From a virus, in the IMG/VR virus record IMGVR_UViG_3300047673_000078, positions 1 to 39,537 of that record: 39,537 bases of DNA; one strand, 5' to 3'. The notes beneath the pieces are model-generated. The model saw nothing but the letters and a program-made list of their open reading frames with translations, made no database searches and was not told the DNA's origin. Position 1 is the stretch's first letter. Each line of letters starts with the position of its first letter. The position numbers were made by a program, and so were the translations under genes. Shown here piece after piece: positions 23,465 through 31,041 of the stretch.

Positions 23465-25234
23465 ATGTCAACCTACGCCAAGCGATTTTTAACTTTCCGA
23501 TGGTTATTCGTCGGCGCCCTTGTGATACTCGGGGCCATCTACGTTTCACAAACGTGGTCCCCATCATCATATGGGCTGGTGCTGCAGCAATTAGAAGCGA
23601 AGAATACGGGGTTGGTTGTGGGCGAGCCGAAGCCGGTCAGAGCTGATGAGTGGGCAGTGATTACGTCGCTTACCGCGGCGTCCGTCAATAACCATTTCGA
23701 GCGCTATAACAAAACGTCGCCCTATAACGACGATCTGCGCATTGCATTCGGCATTCCGATTGATGACTGGGGCTATTTCTTCAAGCCGACGATGCTGCTT
23801 TATAAGTTGGTCAATCCGGCATACGCGTTCTCATTCCATTACTTTGCGGTCTTCGCGTTATTCATCGCAGGCTATACGGTCCTGTTCATGGTGACCGGCG
23901 CAACGCGCACGCAGGCTGTGCTACTTGCTTTCTGCGCGTATTTCACCGGTTACTCGCAGTTCTGGTGGACCGACAAGGGGGTGCTGTTCGCACTTTACGG
24001 CGCCGCGATGGCCGCTCTGTTCCTGCGCGTTCCGAAGTGGACCCGGCTGCTGCTGTTTTACTGGCTGCTGACCGGGATGATGATCGAAATGTTCTATCCG
24101 CCGTACATTGTCTCGCTCGCTTTCGTGAGCATGGCCTTTGTCCTGGCCTATGGTCGCGAGTGGCTGCGTCCAGTTCCTCTCGCCAGCCTAGTGCTATCTG
24201 CCGGAGCTGCAGCCGCGACAACCGTCCTTTACCTGAAAGACTACCTGCTCGCCACGACGAAGACGCTGTATCCAGGTGGCCGAAGCGTCATGGGCGGCGG
24301 TGTCGGCATGCGCCAACTGGCATCGCAACTCTTCCCGTTCTCGACGTTCGACGGCAAGTTTCACGAGCTGCTGCCCAACTCCAATATCTGCGAATCAGGC
24401 ACGTTCGGGGTGTTCTTCGTGCTTATCGCGTTGTGCTTCGCGAATTACCGGAACGTCACGGCTGCGTTCAAAGATCGAGACTTCACGCGCCGCACCCTGA
24501 TTCTTGGCGTCGCGCTCCTGATGATGCTGGCGTGGGAGCTTCTCCCGATCCCGGCCACAGTCGGCCGGTTCCTGCTCTGGAACAGCGTCCAGCCAAGCCG
24601 CATGCAGTATGCGCAGGGCGTCCTGCTCCTGTTTTTCGTGGTCAATATGGTCAGCCGGATCGGACTGACTGTCTCGCCGACGCGGATCGTCACGTTCGTC
24701 GCGGTGGTGGTGTTCGGTTGGATGATGCTGAAGGCGGCTTCGGAAGTCCCATTCTGGGAGAACACAATCGATATGCTGATCATCCCGTTTGCGATCGTTG
24801 CCTACCTGATCGCGCGCCACACGAAGATTGACCCGGCCGTTCCGATGCTCGCCGCGTCGGTACTCACTGCCGGCCTCGTGATCGGGCGCTTCAACCCGTT
24901 GCAACAGGCATGGCCTATCTTCAACCGCGAAGACACGCGAGTCATGGCAAAAATGCGGGCTGCGGTCGATCCAAAGACCGGCTACCTCGTGCAGCAATTC
25001 CTGCCTGAGTCGGTGCAGAACGGTCTCGGGTTCAAGTCTATTGCATACACGACCGCTGTCCCGCAGTGGCACTTCTGGAATCAGTTCCGCGACAAAGTCG
25101 ATGCCCAGACATTTGAAACGTCGTTCAATCGATACTCTAATATCTGGGTGACGAACGTCAGCAAACCGACAAATCCATCTCCCGACGCCGTGATTGTCCC
25201 GAAGTCATGGTTTGACGCCTCCGGTCAGCGGTAA
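23465..25234 (+). CDS. Multi-pass membrane glycosyltransferase, GT-C type (candidate surface-conversion gene)
   Basis: 589 aa with about ten to twelve hydrophobic segments, starting with residues 12-28 (RWLFVGALVILGAIYV). After the first span comes the periplasmic loop with VRADEWAV, an acidic pair of the kind used as catalytic residues in GT-C enzymes, then TSPYNDDLRIAFG. Further spans include AFCAYFTGYSQFWWTDKGVL and LLLFYWLLTGMMIEMFYPPY. The soluble C-terminus is about 110 aa. By analogy with GtrC-type prophage genes that change O-antigen and block superinfection, and given its place next to attP and int, it probably modifies the lysogen surface. No gtrA or gtrB partner is present. Substrate unknown. 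Confidence 0.72.
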   Translation: MSTYAKRFLTFRWLFVGALVILGAIYVSQTWSPSSYGLVLQQLEAKNTGLVVGEPKPVRADEWAVITSLTAASVNNHFERYNKTSPYNDDLRIAFGIPIDDWGYFFKPTMLLYKLVNPAYAFSFHYFAVFALFIAGYTVLFMVTGATRTQAVLLAFCAYFTGYSQFWWTDKGVLFALYGAAMAALFLRVPKWTRLLLFYWLLTGMMIEMFYPPYIVSLAFVSMAFVLAYGREWLRPVPLASLVLSAGAAAATTVLYLKDYLLATTKTLYPGGRSVMGGGVGMRQLASQLFPFSTFDGKFHELLPNSNICESGTFGVFFVLIALCFANYRNVTAAFKDRDFTRRTLILGVALLMMLAWELLPIPATVGRFLLWNSVQPSRMQYAQGVLLLFFVVNMVSRIGLTVSPTRIVTFVAVVVFGWMMLKAASEVPFWENTIDMLIIPFAIVAYLIARHTKIDPAVPMLAASVLTAGLVIGRFNPLQQAWPIFNREDTRVMAKMRAAVDPKTGYLVQQFLPESVQNGLGFKSIAYTTAVPQWHFWNQFRDKVDAQTFETSFNRYSNIWVTNVSKPTNPSPDAVIVPKSWFDASGQR

Positions 25235-25440
25235 CTGCGTCGCTCGCGCCGATCGACGGACACTTCATCGTCCGATCCGATGGCGCGAACCCAATGCACG
25301 CAGCCGCGATCCGGCATCGCCTGCACATATGGCCTGCCCTCATGCATGCAAAGGATGACCGCACCGCCCGAGCGCCATTCGGCGAAGTGCTCGCAGCCGA
25401 GGCAATGGCGATCCGTGCCTTGTTCGTTGAAGAGGCCCAC
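25225..25440 (-). CDS. Cys-rich small protein, possible zinc binder, 71 aa
   Basis: GTG start at 25440. The protein has CLGCEHFAEW, then VILCMHEGRP and RGCVHWVRAIGSDDE; two Cys-x-x-Cys-like pairs spaced about 18 residues apart could bind one zinc ion. Similar short proteins with a final WVR-GSDDE block are, to my recollection, found in other phages of this host group. No strong ribosome site. It converges with the glycosyltransferase and overlaps its last 10 bases. Placement between the conversion gene and attP is typical of lysogeny-expressed small genes. Confidence 0.55.
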   Translation of the reverse strand: MGLFNEQGTDRHCLGCEHFAEWRSGGAVILCMHEGRPYVQAMPDRGCVHWVRAIGSDDEVSVDRRERRSYR

Positions 25441-25679
25441 GGCGGAATTCCCAGTCTACAAATGCTCTGTAACTCGTTGATTTCATTTGTTCGGCGTTGT
25501 GCGCAGATATGCGAGCACAGACCGCCTGAAATCTCTCTTAAGTTATTGATTGTAACGGACAATCGACCGTTTTAACGGTCTTACATGCAATGTAATTGGC
25601 GAACCTCCGGAACGCCGCGTCCACAGGGTTTTCAGAACATCCGTCTACAATTCGTCTACATTTTTTCTACAATTACGGC
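25441..25679. other. Candidate attP region
   Basis: About 240 bases without a gene, between the distal end of the lambda-type integrase gene and the conversion gene; in lambda, attP also abuts the 3' end of int. It is AT-rich relative to the rest of the window and contains three TCTACA boxes in phase (25644-25671), a single one at 25455-25460 and a palindrome GACCGT-TTTA-ACGGTC (25565-25580). The crossover core cannot be fixed without the attL and attR sequences. Confidence 0.55.
25644..25671. repeat. Three TCTACA boxes, 11 bp apart
   Basis: TCTACA occurs at 25644-25649, 25655-25660 and 25666-25671, exactly 11 bases apart, so all three face the same side of the helix. Lambda attP has three adjacent arm-type integrase sites (P'1-P'3) on the same side of its core, so these are probable arm sites. 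Confidence 0.55.
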
Positions 25680-26795
25680 CTAGCCTGCCTTGATCTCGAC
25701 CCACTCAGAGCCGCGAGAGTCCCGGTACATTTCCGTCATGCTCGCGGTCTTGTGACCGAGAATCGCCTGCGCAAATGCCGACCCGTATTGCTCCGTGTAG
25801 AGCCGCGCTGCCAAGCTTCGAATCTCGTGAAATGTTGCGGGCGTCTTACCTTCCTCCCACGTGATTTCTGCCTTATCTCGCGCCAGCATAAAAGCACGCG
25901 TTATGGAGTCGATACCGATGGCGTCGCCTGGCCTGACCTTACCGTTTGTCCGGATGTGGTGGAGCATGGATTTGGATACTACGGCGTCACGGCATCGCTT
26001 CACCACGTCATCGACCGACAGCCCCAAGGCATCCAGCCTGAGCGATACAGGAATTCGCAGCTTTGCCCCCGTCTTGGACTGCGTGACCAGGAGAAAGCCG
26101 TCCTGCACGTTCGCAAACTTCATCTTTGCCACATCATCGCGACGCTGGGCCGTCACGATAGCCAGTTCCATGCTGCGGGCTACCCATGGATCGAACTCCG
26201 ACGCCGCCGCGTAGATTGCCTGGAATCGCTCCAAGGTCAGGCGCGCACGGCCCACCTCAATGTTGGGCTTCCGGGTGACCGTGACCGGATTTTTCCCCGT
26301 CTCAATGAGCCCCTTCGTTTCGGCCTCGCGAAACATATCGCCCAGGGTCTTGCGCATGAGTGCCGCCATGCTGGCACCGCGCGTACTCGTGGCCTCTTCG
26401 ATGAACTTCGAGACTTGCGCCGTCGTGATCTTTTTCAGGTGCATGTCAATGAACGGAGCCGAGCGGACAGCGCGCACGCCGGCCTTCATGGTTTTCACGC
26501 TGGATGGCGATTTAGTGCGTGTTGCCTCGTAGATACGCTCGTAGTCGGTGGCCCACTCCGCAAGCGGCTTCCCCTCTGGCTCCATGATCTTCTGGGCGAG
26601 GCTCGTATGACCACGTTTTTGCGCAATCGCCATATTCGCCGCTCGCGCCTCTGCGAATGCCTTAGCCTGGTCTCGACCTAGCCCGTGATTCTCTTTTGTT
26701 TCCGGGTTGCGCCAATAGAAGTAACCAGCCCCGTTCTTATACAAATGCAGGGGCCAGTTACGACGCGCTGCTTCCCGACGCCTAGCGGCTGCCAT
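25680..26795 (-). CDS. int: Tyrosine-recombinase integrase, lambda Int type
   Basis: 371 aa (lambda Int, 356). The N-terminal arm-binding domain resembles lambda Int: a basic RRREAARRNWP stretch, LYKNGAGYFYWRNPET and GLGRDQAKAFAEARAAN. The catalytic residues are all visible: R218 (TAQRRDDV), K241 (SKTG), H323 and R326 (FHEIRSL), H348 (LGHKT) and Y357 (MYRDSRG). It catalyses integration and excision at attP/attB and acts with IHF and excisionase. It is the last gene of the leftward operon and overlaps the excisionase gene by 14 bases. Expression would therefore follow PL, as in lambda excision. Confidence 0.95.
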   Translation of the reverse strand: MAAARRREAARRNWPLHLYKNGAGYFYWRNPETKENHGLGRDQAKAFAEARAANMAIAQKRGHTSLAQKIMEPEGKPLAEWATDYERIYEATRTKSPSSVKTMKAGVRAVRSAPFIDMHLKKITTAQVSKFIEEATSTRGASMAALMRKTLGDMFREAETKGLIETGKNPVTVTRKPNIEVGRARLTLERFQAIYAAASEFDPWVARSMELAIVTAQRRDDVAKMKFANVQDGFLLVTQSKTGAKLRIPVSLRLDALGLSVDDVVKRCRDAVVSKSMLHHIRTNGKVRPGDAIGIDSITRAFMLARDKAEITWEEGKTPATFHEIRSLAARLYTEQYGSAFAQAILGHKTASMTEMYRDSRGSEWVEIKAG

Positions 26796-27006
26796 TTCCT
26801 ATCCTCCGGGCCATTTCCCCGTCACTGTCAGCATATACTGCGTTGGGCTCAACAAAATATCGGCTGCCGATCTTGATCGGTGCCGGCACGATCCAGCCAA
26901 ACCGGCGCCAATTGTAGAGCGTGTTTCTATGCGGCCTGGCTTCGCCGAACATGCGCTCAGCCCATTCTTCCAGCGTCACCAATTTAGGCAAATCGATCAC
27001 GTTCAT
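26782..27006 (-). CDS. Excisionase-like DNA-binding protein
   Basis: 74 aa from ATG at 27006, chosen because GGGGTG lies 6-11 bases before it; ATG at 27018 is possible. VTLEEWAERMFGEARPHRNT and LYNWRRFGWIVPAPIKIGSR form the winged-helix of the excisionase-like family, with YFVEPNAVYAD as the final strand. It should bend DNA and direct the integrase to excise. Directly upstream of, and overlapping, int. Confidence 0.82.
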   Translation of the reverse strand: MNVIDLPKLVTLEEWAERMFGEARPHRNTLYNWRRFGWIVPAPIKIGSRYFVEPNAVYADSDGEMARRIGNGSR

Positions 27007-27062
27007 TTCACACCCCATGCGTTCTTCGTGGTTTCAACCATGCGTTGTGCTGCGTCTGCCAT
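27003..27062 (-). CDS. Possible 19-aa coupling peptide
   Basis: MADAAQRMVETTKNAWGVK fills the space between the upstream gene (whose TAA directly precedes its ATG) and the excisionase (whose ATG overlaps its TGA). Stop-start contact at both ends suggests translation passes through it and couples excisionase to upstream genes. The peptide itself may have no function. Confidence 0.35.
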   Translation of the reverse strand: MADAAQRMVETTKNAWGVK

Positions 27063-27464
27063 TTACTGCTGCTCTCCCGCTTTCTGTGACAGGGCGGCGT
27101 CAATGGCCCGCTGAACCACCGTGGCGAACTCGGCTTCGGTCGGTGGCACACCCACGCACCTGAGCGACAGATACGATTCTTCGCTTGTCACGATGTTCTG
27201 CTGCATCAGCACTTCGTAAAGCTTCAGCAGCCACGCATCCCGCCCGTCTCCATTCTCAAGAGCGGCGGTGGGAGCGGTGTATCCGATCTGCTCGTATGCC
27301 TTGGCAATGACCTCGTGTGCCTTACCGCGAGCCTTGGAATCAGCCAGGGTCGAAGGCGTTTTTGTGAAGTGCAGCACCATCATTTGCAGCGTTTCGAGCA
27401 ACTCACGGGTCAAGGCGTCAGCCGATTGCGCGCGCGCGGCGATCTGGGTAGTTGGGGCAGTCAT
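27063..27464 (-). CDS. Hypothetical protein, 133 aa
   Basis: Mostly helical and mildly acidic. Segments such as ALTRELLETLQMMVLHFTKT, SKARGKAHEVIAKAYEQIGY and EAEFATVVQRAIDAALSQKA are helices without any recognised motif. It begins in an ATGA overlap with the upstream gene, so it belongs to the PL transcript. No family could be assigned. Confidence 0.65.
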   Translation of the reverse strand: MTAPTTQIAARAQSADALTRELLETLQMMVLHFTKTPSTLADSKARGKAHEVIAKAYEQIGYTAPTAALENGDGRDAWLLKLYEVLMQQNIVTSEESYLSLRCVGVPPTEAEFATVVQRAIDAALSQKAGEQQ

Positions 27465-27796
27465 TTAGGCTCCTTGTCTAACATGCTTTTCAGCGCAGCC
27501 ATTTCCGCCGCATCCCGGCGCTCGTTCTGCATGCGGATCGTTTCGTGAATGTCCAGAAACTCTTGATCGACCCGTGCGCGTTGTAGCGTGTAGCCCCTGC
27601 GCGCCATCCACCAGAGGAAAATGTCGATCACGTAGACCTGACCGACGGGCCAACTGACATCCTTCGCCATGTCGTTTTTGCGAACGTCGATGGTTTGGTG
27701 GATGGCCTTGAACAGGTCTTTTTGATCATGGAAGTCGCGCATGTAACTCGGTAGGTAGCGGCCTTCCTTCAGCCATCGCTCCAGTTTTTCGCTCAT
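27461..27796 (-). CDS. Hypothetical protein, 111 aa
   Basis: Starts MSEKLERWLKEGRYLPSYMRDFHDQKDLFK and contains a Trp-rich middle (SWPVGQVYVIDIFLWWMARRG) and a charged helical tail. Phage proteins with the pattern LPSYMRDFHDQKD-FK are, to my recollection, common accessory genes of unknown role. GGAG lies 6 bases before the ATG inside the 17-bp junction repeat described in the findings. Confidence 0.68.
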   Translation of the reverse strand: MSEKLERWLKEGRYLPSYMRDFHDQKDLFKAIHQTIDVRKNDMAKDVSWPVGQVYVIDIFLWWMARRGYTLQRARVDQEFLDIHETIRMQNERRDAAEMAALKSMLDKEPK

Positions 27797-28263
27797 GCCT
27801 GATCTCCGGCAGATGCAGCGGCGCGGTCAATACGCTCGATCTCTGCGATGATCAGCGCGCCGGCCTTGACGAGATCGCGGCGCGGCGTTGTGGGCTTCCA
27901 CCATTCTCGGTCCCACGGCCAGATGTTCAGGCGGCTCTGAAGGCGGAATCCGGTAGCGTTGGCCGCATAGCATGCAGCGGCTCGGGCAAGCTCGCCAATC
28001 TCGTGCTCGTCGTCGTGTTCCGGCGTCCATCCCTCGACCGACATCTGACGCTGACGCTCGATGATCACGTCGCGCGCTGCATCGCCAAGATCATTCGCCA
28101 CCGCCTCTTTCCCTGCTGCCGCGAGTAGAGCGTCGCGCTCGGACTCAAGGGCGGTTAGGCGGGCGGCTTGCTGCTCGATCAGGTCGGCGGCGTCGTTGCG
28201 CAAGCCGTGGCCGGGTTCTTCCTCGACCGTGTCGCGCAGCCGCTTAATCAGGTCTTCAACCAT
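27793..28263 (-). CDS. Conserved phage protein with DVIIERQRQ / WKPTTPRRDLVKAGALI block, 156 aa
   Basis: N-terminal third is a helical region (LIKRLRDTVEEEPGHGLRND, ADLIEQQAARLTALESERDAL) of the type attached to many phage accessory proteins. Residues about 65-150 (IIERQRQMSVEGWTPEHDDE, then WPWDREWWKPTTPRRDLVKAG) form a domain very common in early accessory regions of phages. Function unknown. It may be a fusion of two modules. The last residues ASAGDQA overlap the junction repeat shared with the gene at 28893. Confidence 0.72.
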   Translation of the reverse strand: MVEDLIKRLRDTVEEEPGHGLRNDAADLIEQQAARLTALESERDALLAAAGKEAVANDLGDAARDVIIERQRQMSVEGWTPEHDDEHEIGELARAAACYAANATGFRLQSRLNIWPWDREWWKPTTPRRDLVKAGALIIAEIERIDRAAASAGDQA

Positions 28264-28528
28264 TATTTGTCTCCGTGGCGAGTTGGCTTATTTCGGCGGC
28301 TAGTCGATGGCATGTTCCGTTGACATAGAACTGGACATGCTTCGTCGGCTCGGGCGACCATTTGACGCCAGCGAGGCATACGGTATGCGCTTCCTCAAGC
28401 GCCGCGCGGCGGGATGCTTGCCATGCATCGATCATCAGAGTCATAACCATAGACTCGTGATATTTCGTGCGACGCCCATCATCTCCCTTGGGATACTCCC
28501 GATCGAACCATGTGTCGAAATCGCTCAC
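28256..28528 (-). CDS. Hypothetical protein, 90 aa
   Basis: Starts MSDFDTWFDREYPKGDDGRR; the middle has MIDAWQASRRAALEEAH, a motif of the type (x-AW-A-(R/S)RAAL-E) that recurs in short phage proteins. A C-terminal part VQFYVNGTCHRLAAEI follows. It overlaps the gene upstream by four bases and the gene downstream by eight. No known function. Confidence 0.65.
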   Translation of the reverse strand: MSDFDTWFDREYPKGDDGRRTKYHESMVMTLMIDAWQASRRAALEEAHTVCLAGVKWSPEPTKHVQFYVNGTCHRLAAEISQLATETNNG

Positions 28529-28896
28529 GATTTCCCTCCGCTCACAGGTTGCGCGGCGAGAATGGCGCGTAGGTCACTGACAAATCCGTCGATGTTCTTG
28601 CACGAGATAGCCTCCCCGAGTTCAGTCGTCCACTCGGACCAGCATAGAAACAATTCTTCAACGTCGCGCCCGGAAAGAAACGCTGCCCGCTCGTCCTGCT
28701 CGGCAGATTGCGCGGGCTGTTGTGGGGCGGCGTCACGAAGTGGCGAGCCAGCTAGACCTTTGCGCTGCAGGTAGTCCATCGCCATAGTCGCCATGTTGTT
28801 GTCTGGCGAAGCTTTGCGGACGTGACGGACGAGTTTTCGAACCAGCATTGCCAATTCGTCCACCACCGGCTCCGGTAGGTGTTTGACTGTGGTCAT
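28525..28896 (-). CDS. Hypothetical protein, 123 aa
   Basis: N-terminal helical domain (MTTVKHLPEPVVDELAMLVR, KLVRHVRKASPDNNMATMAM), a Pro/Gln linker with AAPQQPAQSAEQDERAAF, and a C-terminal acidic helix set with FLCWSEWTTELGE. The linker AEQDERAAF resembles one found in modular phage accessory proteins. It starts in an ATGA overlap inside the 17-bp repeat CCGGAGATCAGGCATGA. Function unknown. Confidence 0.65.
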   Translation of the reverse strand: MTTVKHLPEPVVDELAMLVRKLVRHVRKASPDNNMATMAMDYLQRKGLAGSPLRDAAPQQPAQSAEQDERAAFLSGRDVEELFLCWSEWTTELGEAISCKNIDGFVSDLRAILAAQPVSGGKS

Positions 28897-29465
28897 GCCT
28901 GATCTCCGGTGGATGAAGCGCGGGCCACGATCAGTTTCACAGCCTGAAACAGTAATGGCGCCAGCGCTTTGGTTTCGTCGATTGAAAGGCCGCTAAGAAG
29001 TACGCCTCGCGTACCTACGATTAGCTCCATGTCGCCGATTCCCGACTCGTCAATACCGACGTTGACTAGCTCGCCGTTCAAAATGAGCTTTCCTGGCGTA
29101 TCCACCTGCACTGCGTCTGCTTGCTCGGCGTCACCGCACGATTGCGCGGGAGCGGTGGGGGAACGAATTGCAAGCGCATCCGCGTAACCAAGGTCATAGC
29201 CGAAAGACCAAGCTTCATGCATACCCGGTGGCGTGCACATGACGCCGTTCGGATCAAGGCAGTAACCTTGCGGCCACTTGATATTCTTTGAGTACTGGGG
29301 CACGGCAGGCTTTCTTGCAAGCAGGGCGCGGGCGAACGCTTCCGTCAATCGCGTATCCATTTCGATGCCAGAAGTTTCCGGCGCGCACCAGCAGCGCGCA
29401 GCAATTTCACGTGCTTCCTCGATAGTCATAGCCTCTCCAGCGATCTTGGTAGTGGTGGTATTCAT
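28893..29465 (-). CDS. Hypothetical modular protein, 190 aa
   Basis: Residues 12-55 (EAMTIEEAREIAARCWCAPE, LTEAFARALLARK) are typical of phage accessory proteins. The middle has KWPQGYCLDPNGVMCTPPGM and GYDLGYADALAI, and the C-terminal third is beta-rich (GKLILNGELVNVGIDESGIG, MELIVGTRGVLLSGL). The three parts look like separate modules joined by recombination. Ends ASSTGDQA, nearly the same as the 27793 gene. No function assigned. Confidence 0.65.
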   Translation of the reverse strand: MNTTTTKIAGEAMTIEEAREIAARCWCAPETSGIEMDTRLTEAFARALLARKPAVPQYSKNIKWPQGYCLDPNGVMCTPPGMHEAWSFGYDLGYADALAIRSPTAPAQSCGDAEQADAVQVDTPGKLILNGELVNVGIDESGIGDMELIVGTRGVLLSGLSIDETKALAPLLFQAVKLIVARASSTGDQA

Positions 29466-29857
29466 GGGCGGTTATCTGCTCCGCAGTGCGGACAGTCCTG
29501 TGAGTAGCGGTCAATGTCGCGCACGAATCGTCCACATCCCGAGCAGTTGATCGTGTCTGGGCGCGTCTTGCGCGGCTTTGCCAGAGCAATGCCTGCGGCG
29601 GCGACCGCGACCTTGCTGAGATACTGGAAGTCCACAGCCGGACGGGTCTTGCCGTCGATGTACTGTTTCGGCCAAGGAATGTCGCTCTCGCGAGCGTTGT
29701 GCATGGCTTGTGCCTCTTCCCGCGTATAAGCCTGTGCGTTACGCAGATCCGTCGTGTAGCCGTTTCCGCCGAGAGCCCACCACATCACGTCGTTGCCCAC
29801 GTAGCTGCGGCTGTCTTGCAGATAGAACAGGTCGCTGTCGTCTGTATCGGTATTCAT
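29462..29857 (-). CDS. Hypothetical protein with C-terminal zinc ribbon, 131 aa
   Basis: Residues 1-60 include YVGNDVMWWALGGNGYTTDL and RNAQAYTREEAQAMHNARES, a fold-like block seen in small phage proteins that start with D-FYLQDSRSYVGN. The last 30 residues have CSGCGRFVRDI and CPHCGADNRP, a CxxC-CxxC zinc ribbon. AAGGA precedes the ATG. The zinc ribbon suggests binding to nucleic acid or protein; no more can be said. Confidence 0.7.
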   Translation of the reverse strand: MNTDTDDSDLFYLQDSRSYVGNDVMWWALGGNGYTTDLRNAQAYTREEAQAMHNARESDIPWPKQYIDGKTRPAVDFQYLSKVAVAAAGIALAKPRKTRPDTINCSGCGRFVRDIDRYSQDCPHCGADNRP

Positions 29858-29902
29858 GTCGGGTTCCTTGCGGGTGGGTCAGGCGAGTTCGAGGCCGGTC
29901 AT

Positions 29903-30553
29903 TCACTCGTCCTCATCCGCAGACGGTTCGCGACCAGTCACGTCAAACGCAAACGCTCGCCACTTCGCCTTCTGTTCGTCGGACTGGCTTCCCCAATTCG
30001 GAGCAATATCGCTGGCAACGACTAAGCCGTCTTTCAGGCTGTAGCTGCCGCAGTTGCTGCCGATGTCCTCGTCGGCGTACTGCACTTCAATGGTGTCTTC
30101 GGGGAAGCGCTTCGACAGTGCTTCAAGCACAGGCTTTGGGCAGCTCCAAGCGGTATCGAACTTGGCGGCGCCGGCTGCCACGTCGACAGACTGCGAGTAA
30201 GCGTTCCACTTGGTGCCCCAGTTCTGTCGGGCGAAGTCCATATGGTGGAAAACATCGCATTTGCGGTAGTTGCGAAGCATCTGCACGAACTGCTCAAACG
30301 TGATGTCGCTCATTTGCTTGATGCTGGCGCGCGCTCGATTTGCCTGTTGAAGCGCCGCGATCAACGGATGGTCATCTACCCCTTTCCCCGTTACCATTTC
30401 CGCCATCTGTTCCGCGTCCATCGAGACGTCGTCCCACGGAAATTCGCCATCGAACTTGATGATGCGGTTGAAGTCGACGTTACCTTCGTCGTTCAGCAGG
30501 GCGGCAATAACATGGCTCGGTGCTTTGATCTTGTTCGTTACGTGGGTCGGCAT
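29903..30553 (-). CDS. YubB/Api92-like protein with ferredoxin-like domain
   Basis: 216 aa. It starts MPTHVTNKIKAPSHVIAALL, the standard opening of the Api92/YubB family, and contains PDWG-like segments (ARQNWGTKWNAYSQSV, DTAWSCPKPVLEALSKRFPE, EVQYADEDIGSNCGSY) that form the ferredoxin-like domain. The family is common on plasmids and phages, of unknown biochemical role. An acidic tail PSADEDE ends the protein. Separated from NinB by a 100-base gap, so its expression may depend on read-through. Confidence 0.78.
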   Translation of the reverse strand: MPTHVTNKIKAPSHVIAALLNDEGNVDFNRIIKFDGEFPWDDVSMDAEQMAEMVTGKGVDDHPLIAALQQANRARASIKQMSDITFEQFVQMLRNYRKCDVFHHMDFARQNWGTKWNAYSQSVDVAAGAAKFDTAWSCPKPVLEALSKRFPEDTIEVQYADEDIGSNCGSYSLKDGLVVASDIAPNWGSQSDEQKAKWRAFAFDVTGREPSADEDE

Positions 30554-30598
30554 CTCAGGTGTCCAGAAAAGGGTGGATCGGTTATCTGCCAGACTAAC

Positions 30599-30620
30599 GG
30601 GCGCTAGTTACTAGCCGCCC
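30599..30620 (-). other. Hairpin in the 100-base gap before the YubB-like gene
   Basis: GGGCG-CTAGT-T-ACTAG-C-CGCCC forms a ten-pair stem with one bulged base. No T tract follows on the minus strand, so it is not a standard terminator. It may stabilise or attenuate the PL message. Otherwise the gap 30554-30653 holds nothing recognisable. Confidence 0.4.
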
Positions 30621-30653
30621 TAAGCACGCCGCGCTGTCTGCGCGGTTCGGGGG

Positions 30654-31040
30654 TTACACTTCCAGAAGTTCCACGCCCAGCGTCTGCACCGCGGCGACTT
30701 CTACGCGCGTCATGAAGTCGGCGAACTGCTGCTTGGTCATCTGGGTAGTGCTGACTGCGACGAGACCGTTAGGGCCTTCCTGCTTCGGCGCAAACTGGCC
30801 TTTGAAATACTCAAACCACGCTTCCTTGCTGAAGCGCTTGCCATCCACGACAGCCTGCTCAGCGACATCGCTCAAAATTGCCCAGAGCCTGCGGTTCTGC
30901 TCGCCCGATCTCTTGGCCTGGTACGCCTCCACCGTGACGACCAGCGGCTGCCCGATGCGCGCCTGTTCGCCTGCGTTGTCCTTGATGAAGGCGATCATCT
31001 TGCGGGCGTGTTCCGGGTCGCGAAGTGTGAATGTCGGCAT
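30654..31040 (-). CDS. ninB: NinB-like recombination protein (lambda Orf family)
   Basis: 128 aa (lambda NinB/Orf, 146). The N-terminal TFTLRDPEHARKMIAFIKDN and especially KRSGEQNRRLWAILSDVAEQ and WFEYFKGQFAP match NinB, a recombination mediator that binds SSB and single-stranded DNA and can replace RecFOR in the lambda Red pathway. Good ribosome site GGGGAGG. It lies two genes below the Rad52-like annealing protein, so the two make a recombination module. Confidence 0.8.
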   Translation of the reverse strand: MPTFTLRDPEHARKMIAFIKDNAGEQARIGQPLVVTVEAYQAKRSGEQNRRLWAILSDVAEQAVVDGKRFSKEAWFEYFKGQFAPKQEGPNGLVAVSTTQMTKQQFADFMTRVEVAAVQTLGVELLEV

Positions 31041-31041
31041 G

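Noticed and set aside
23413-23646. 77-codon + strand frame at the start of the glycosyltransferase gene
   Set aside because: Overlaps the membrane protein in another frame, no ribosome site, no hydrophobic or conserved pattern.
25596-26681. 361-codon + strand frame opposite the integrase
   Set aside because: Arg, His and Leu-rich shadow; the integrase on the minus strand has all catalytic residues.
27793-28907. 17-bp repeats considered as CRISPR
   Set aside because: Only two copies about 1.1 kb apart, each at a gene junction and carrying coding sequence and a ribosome site.
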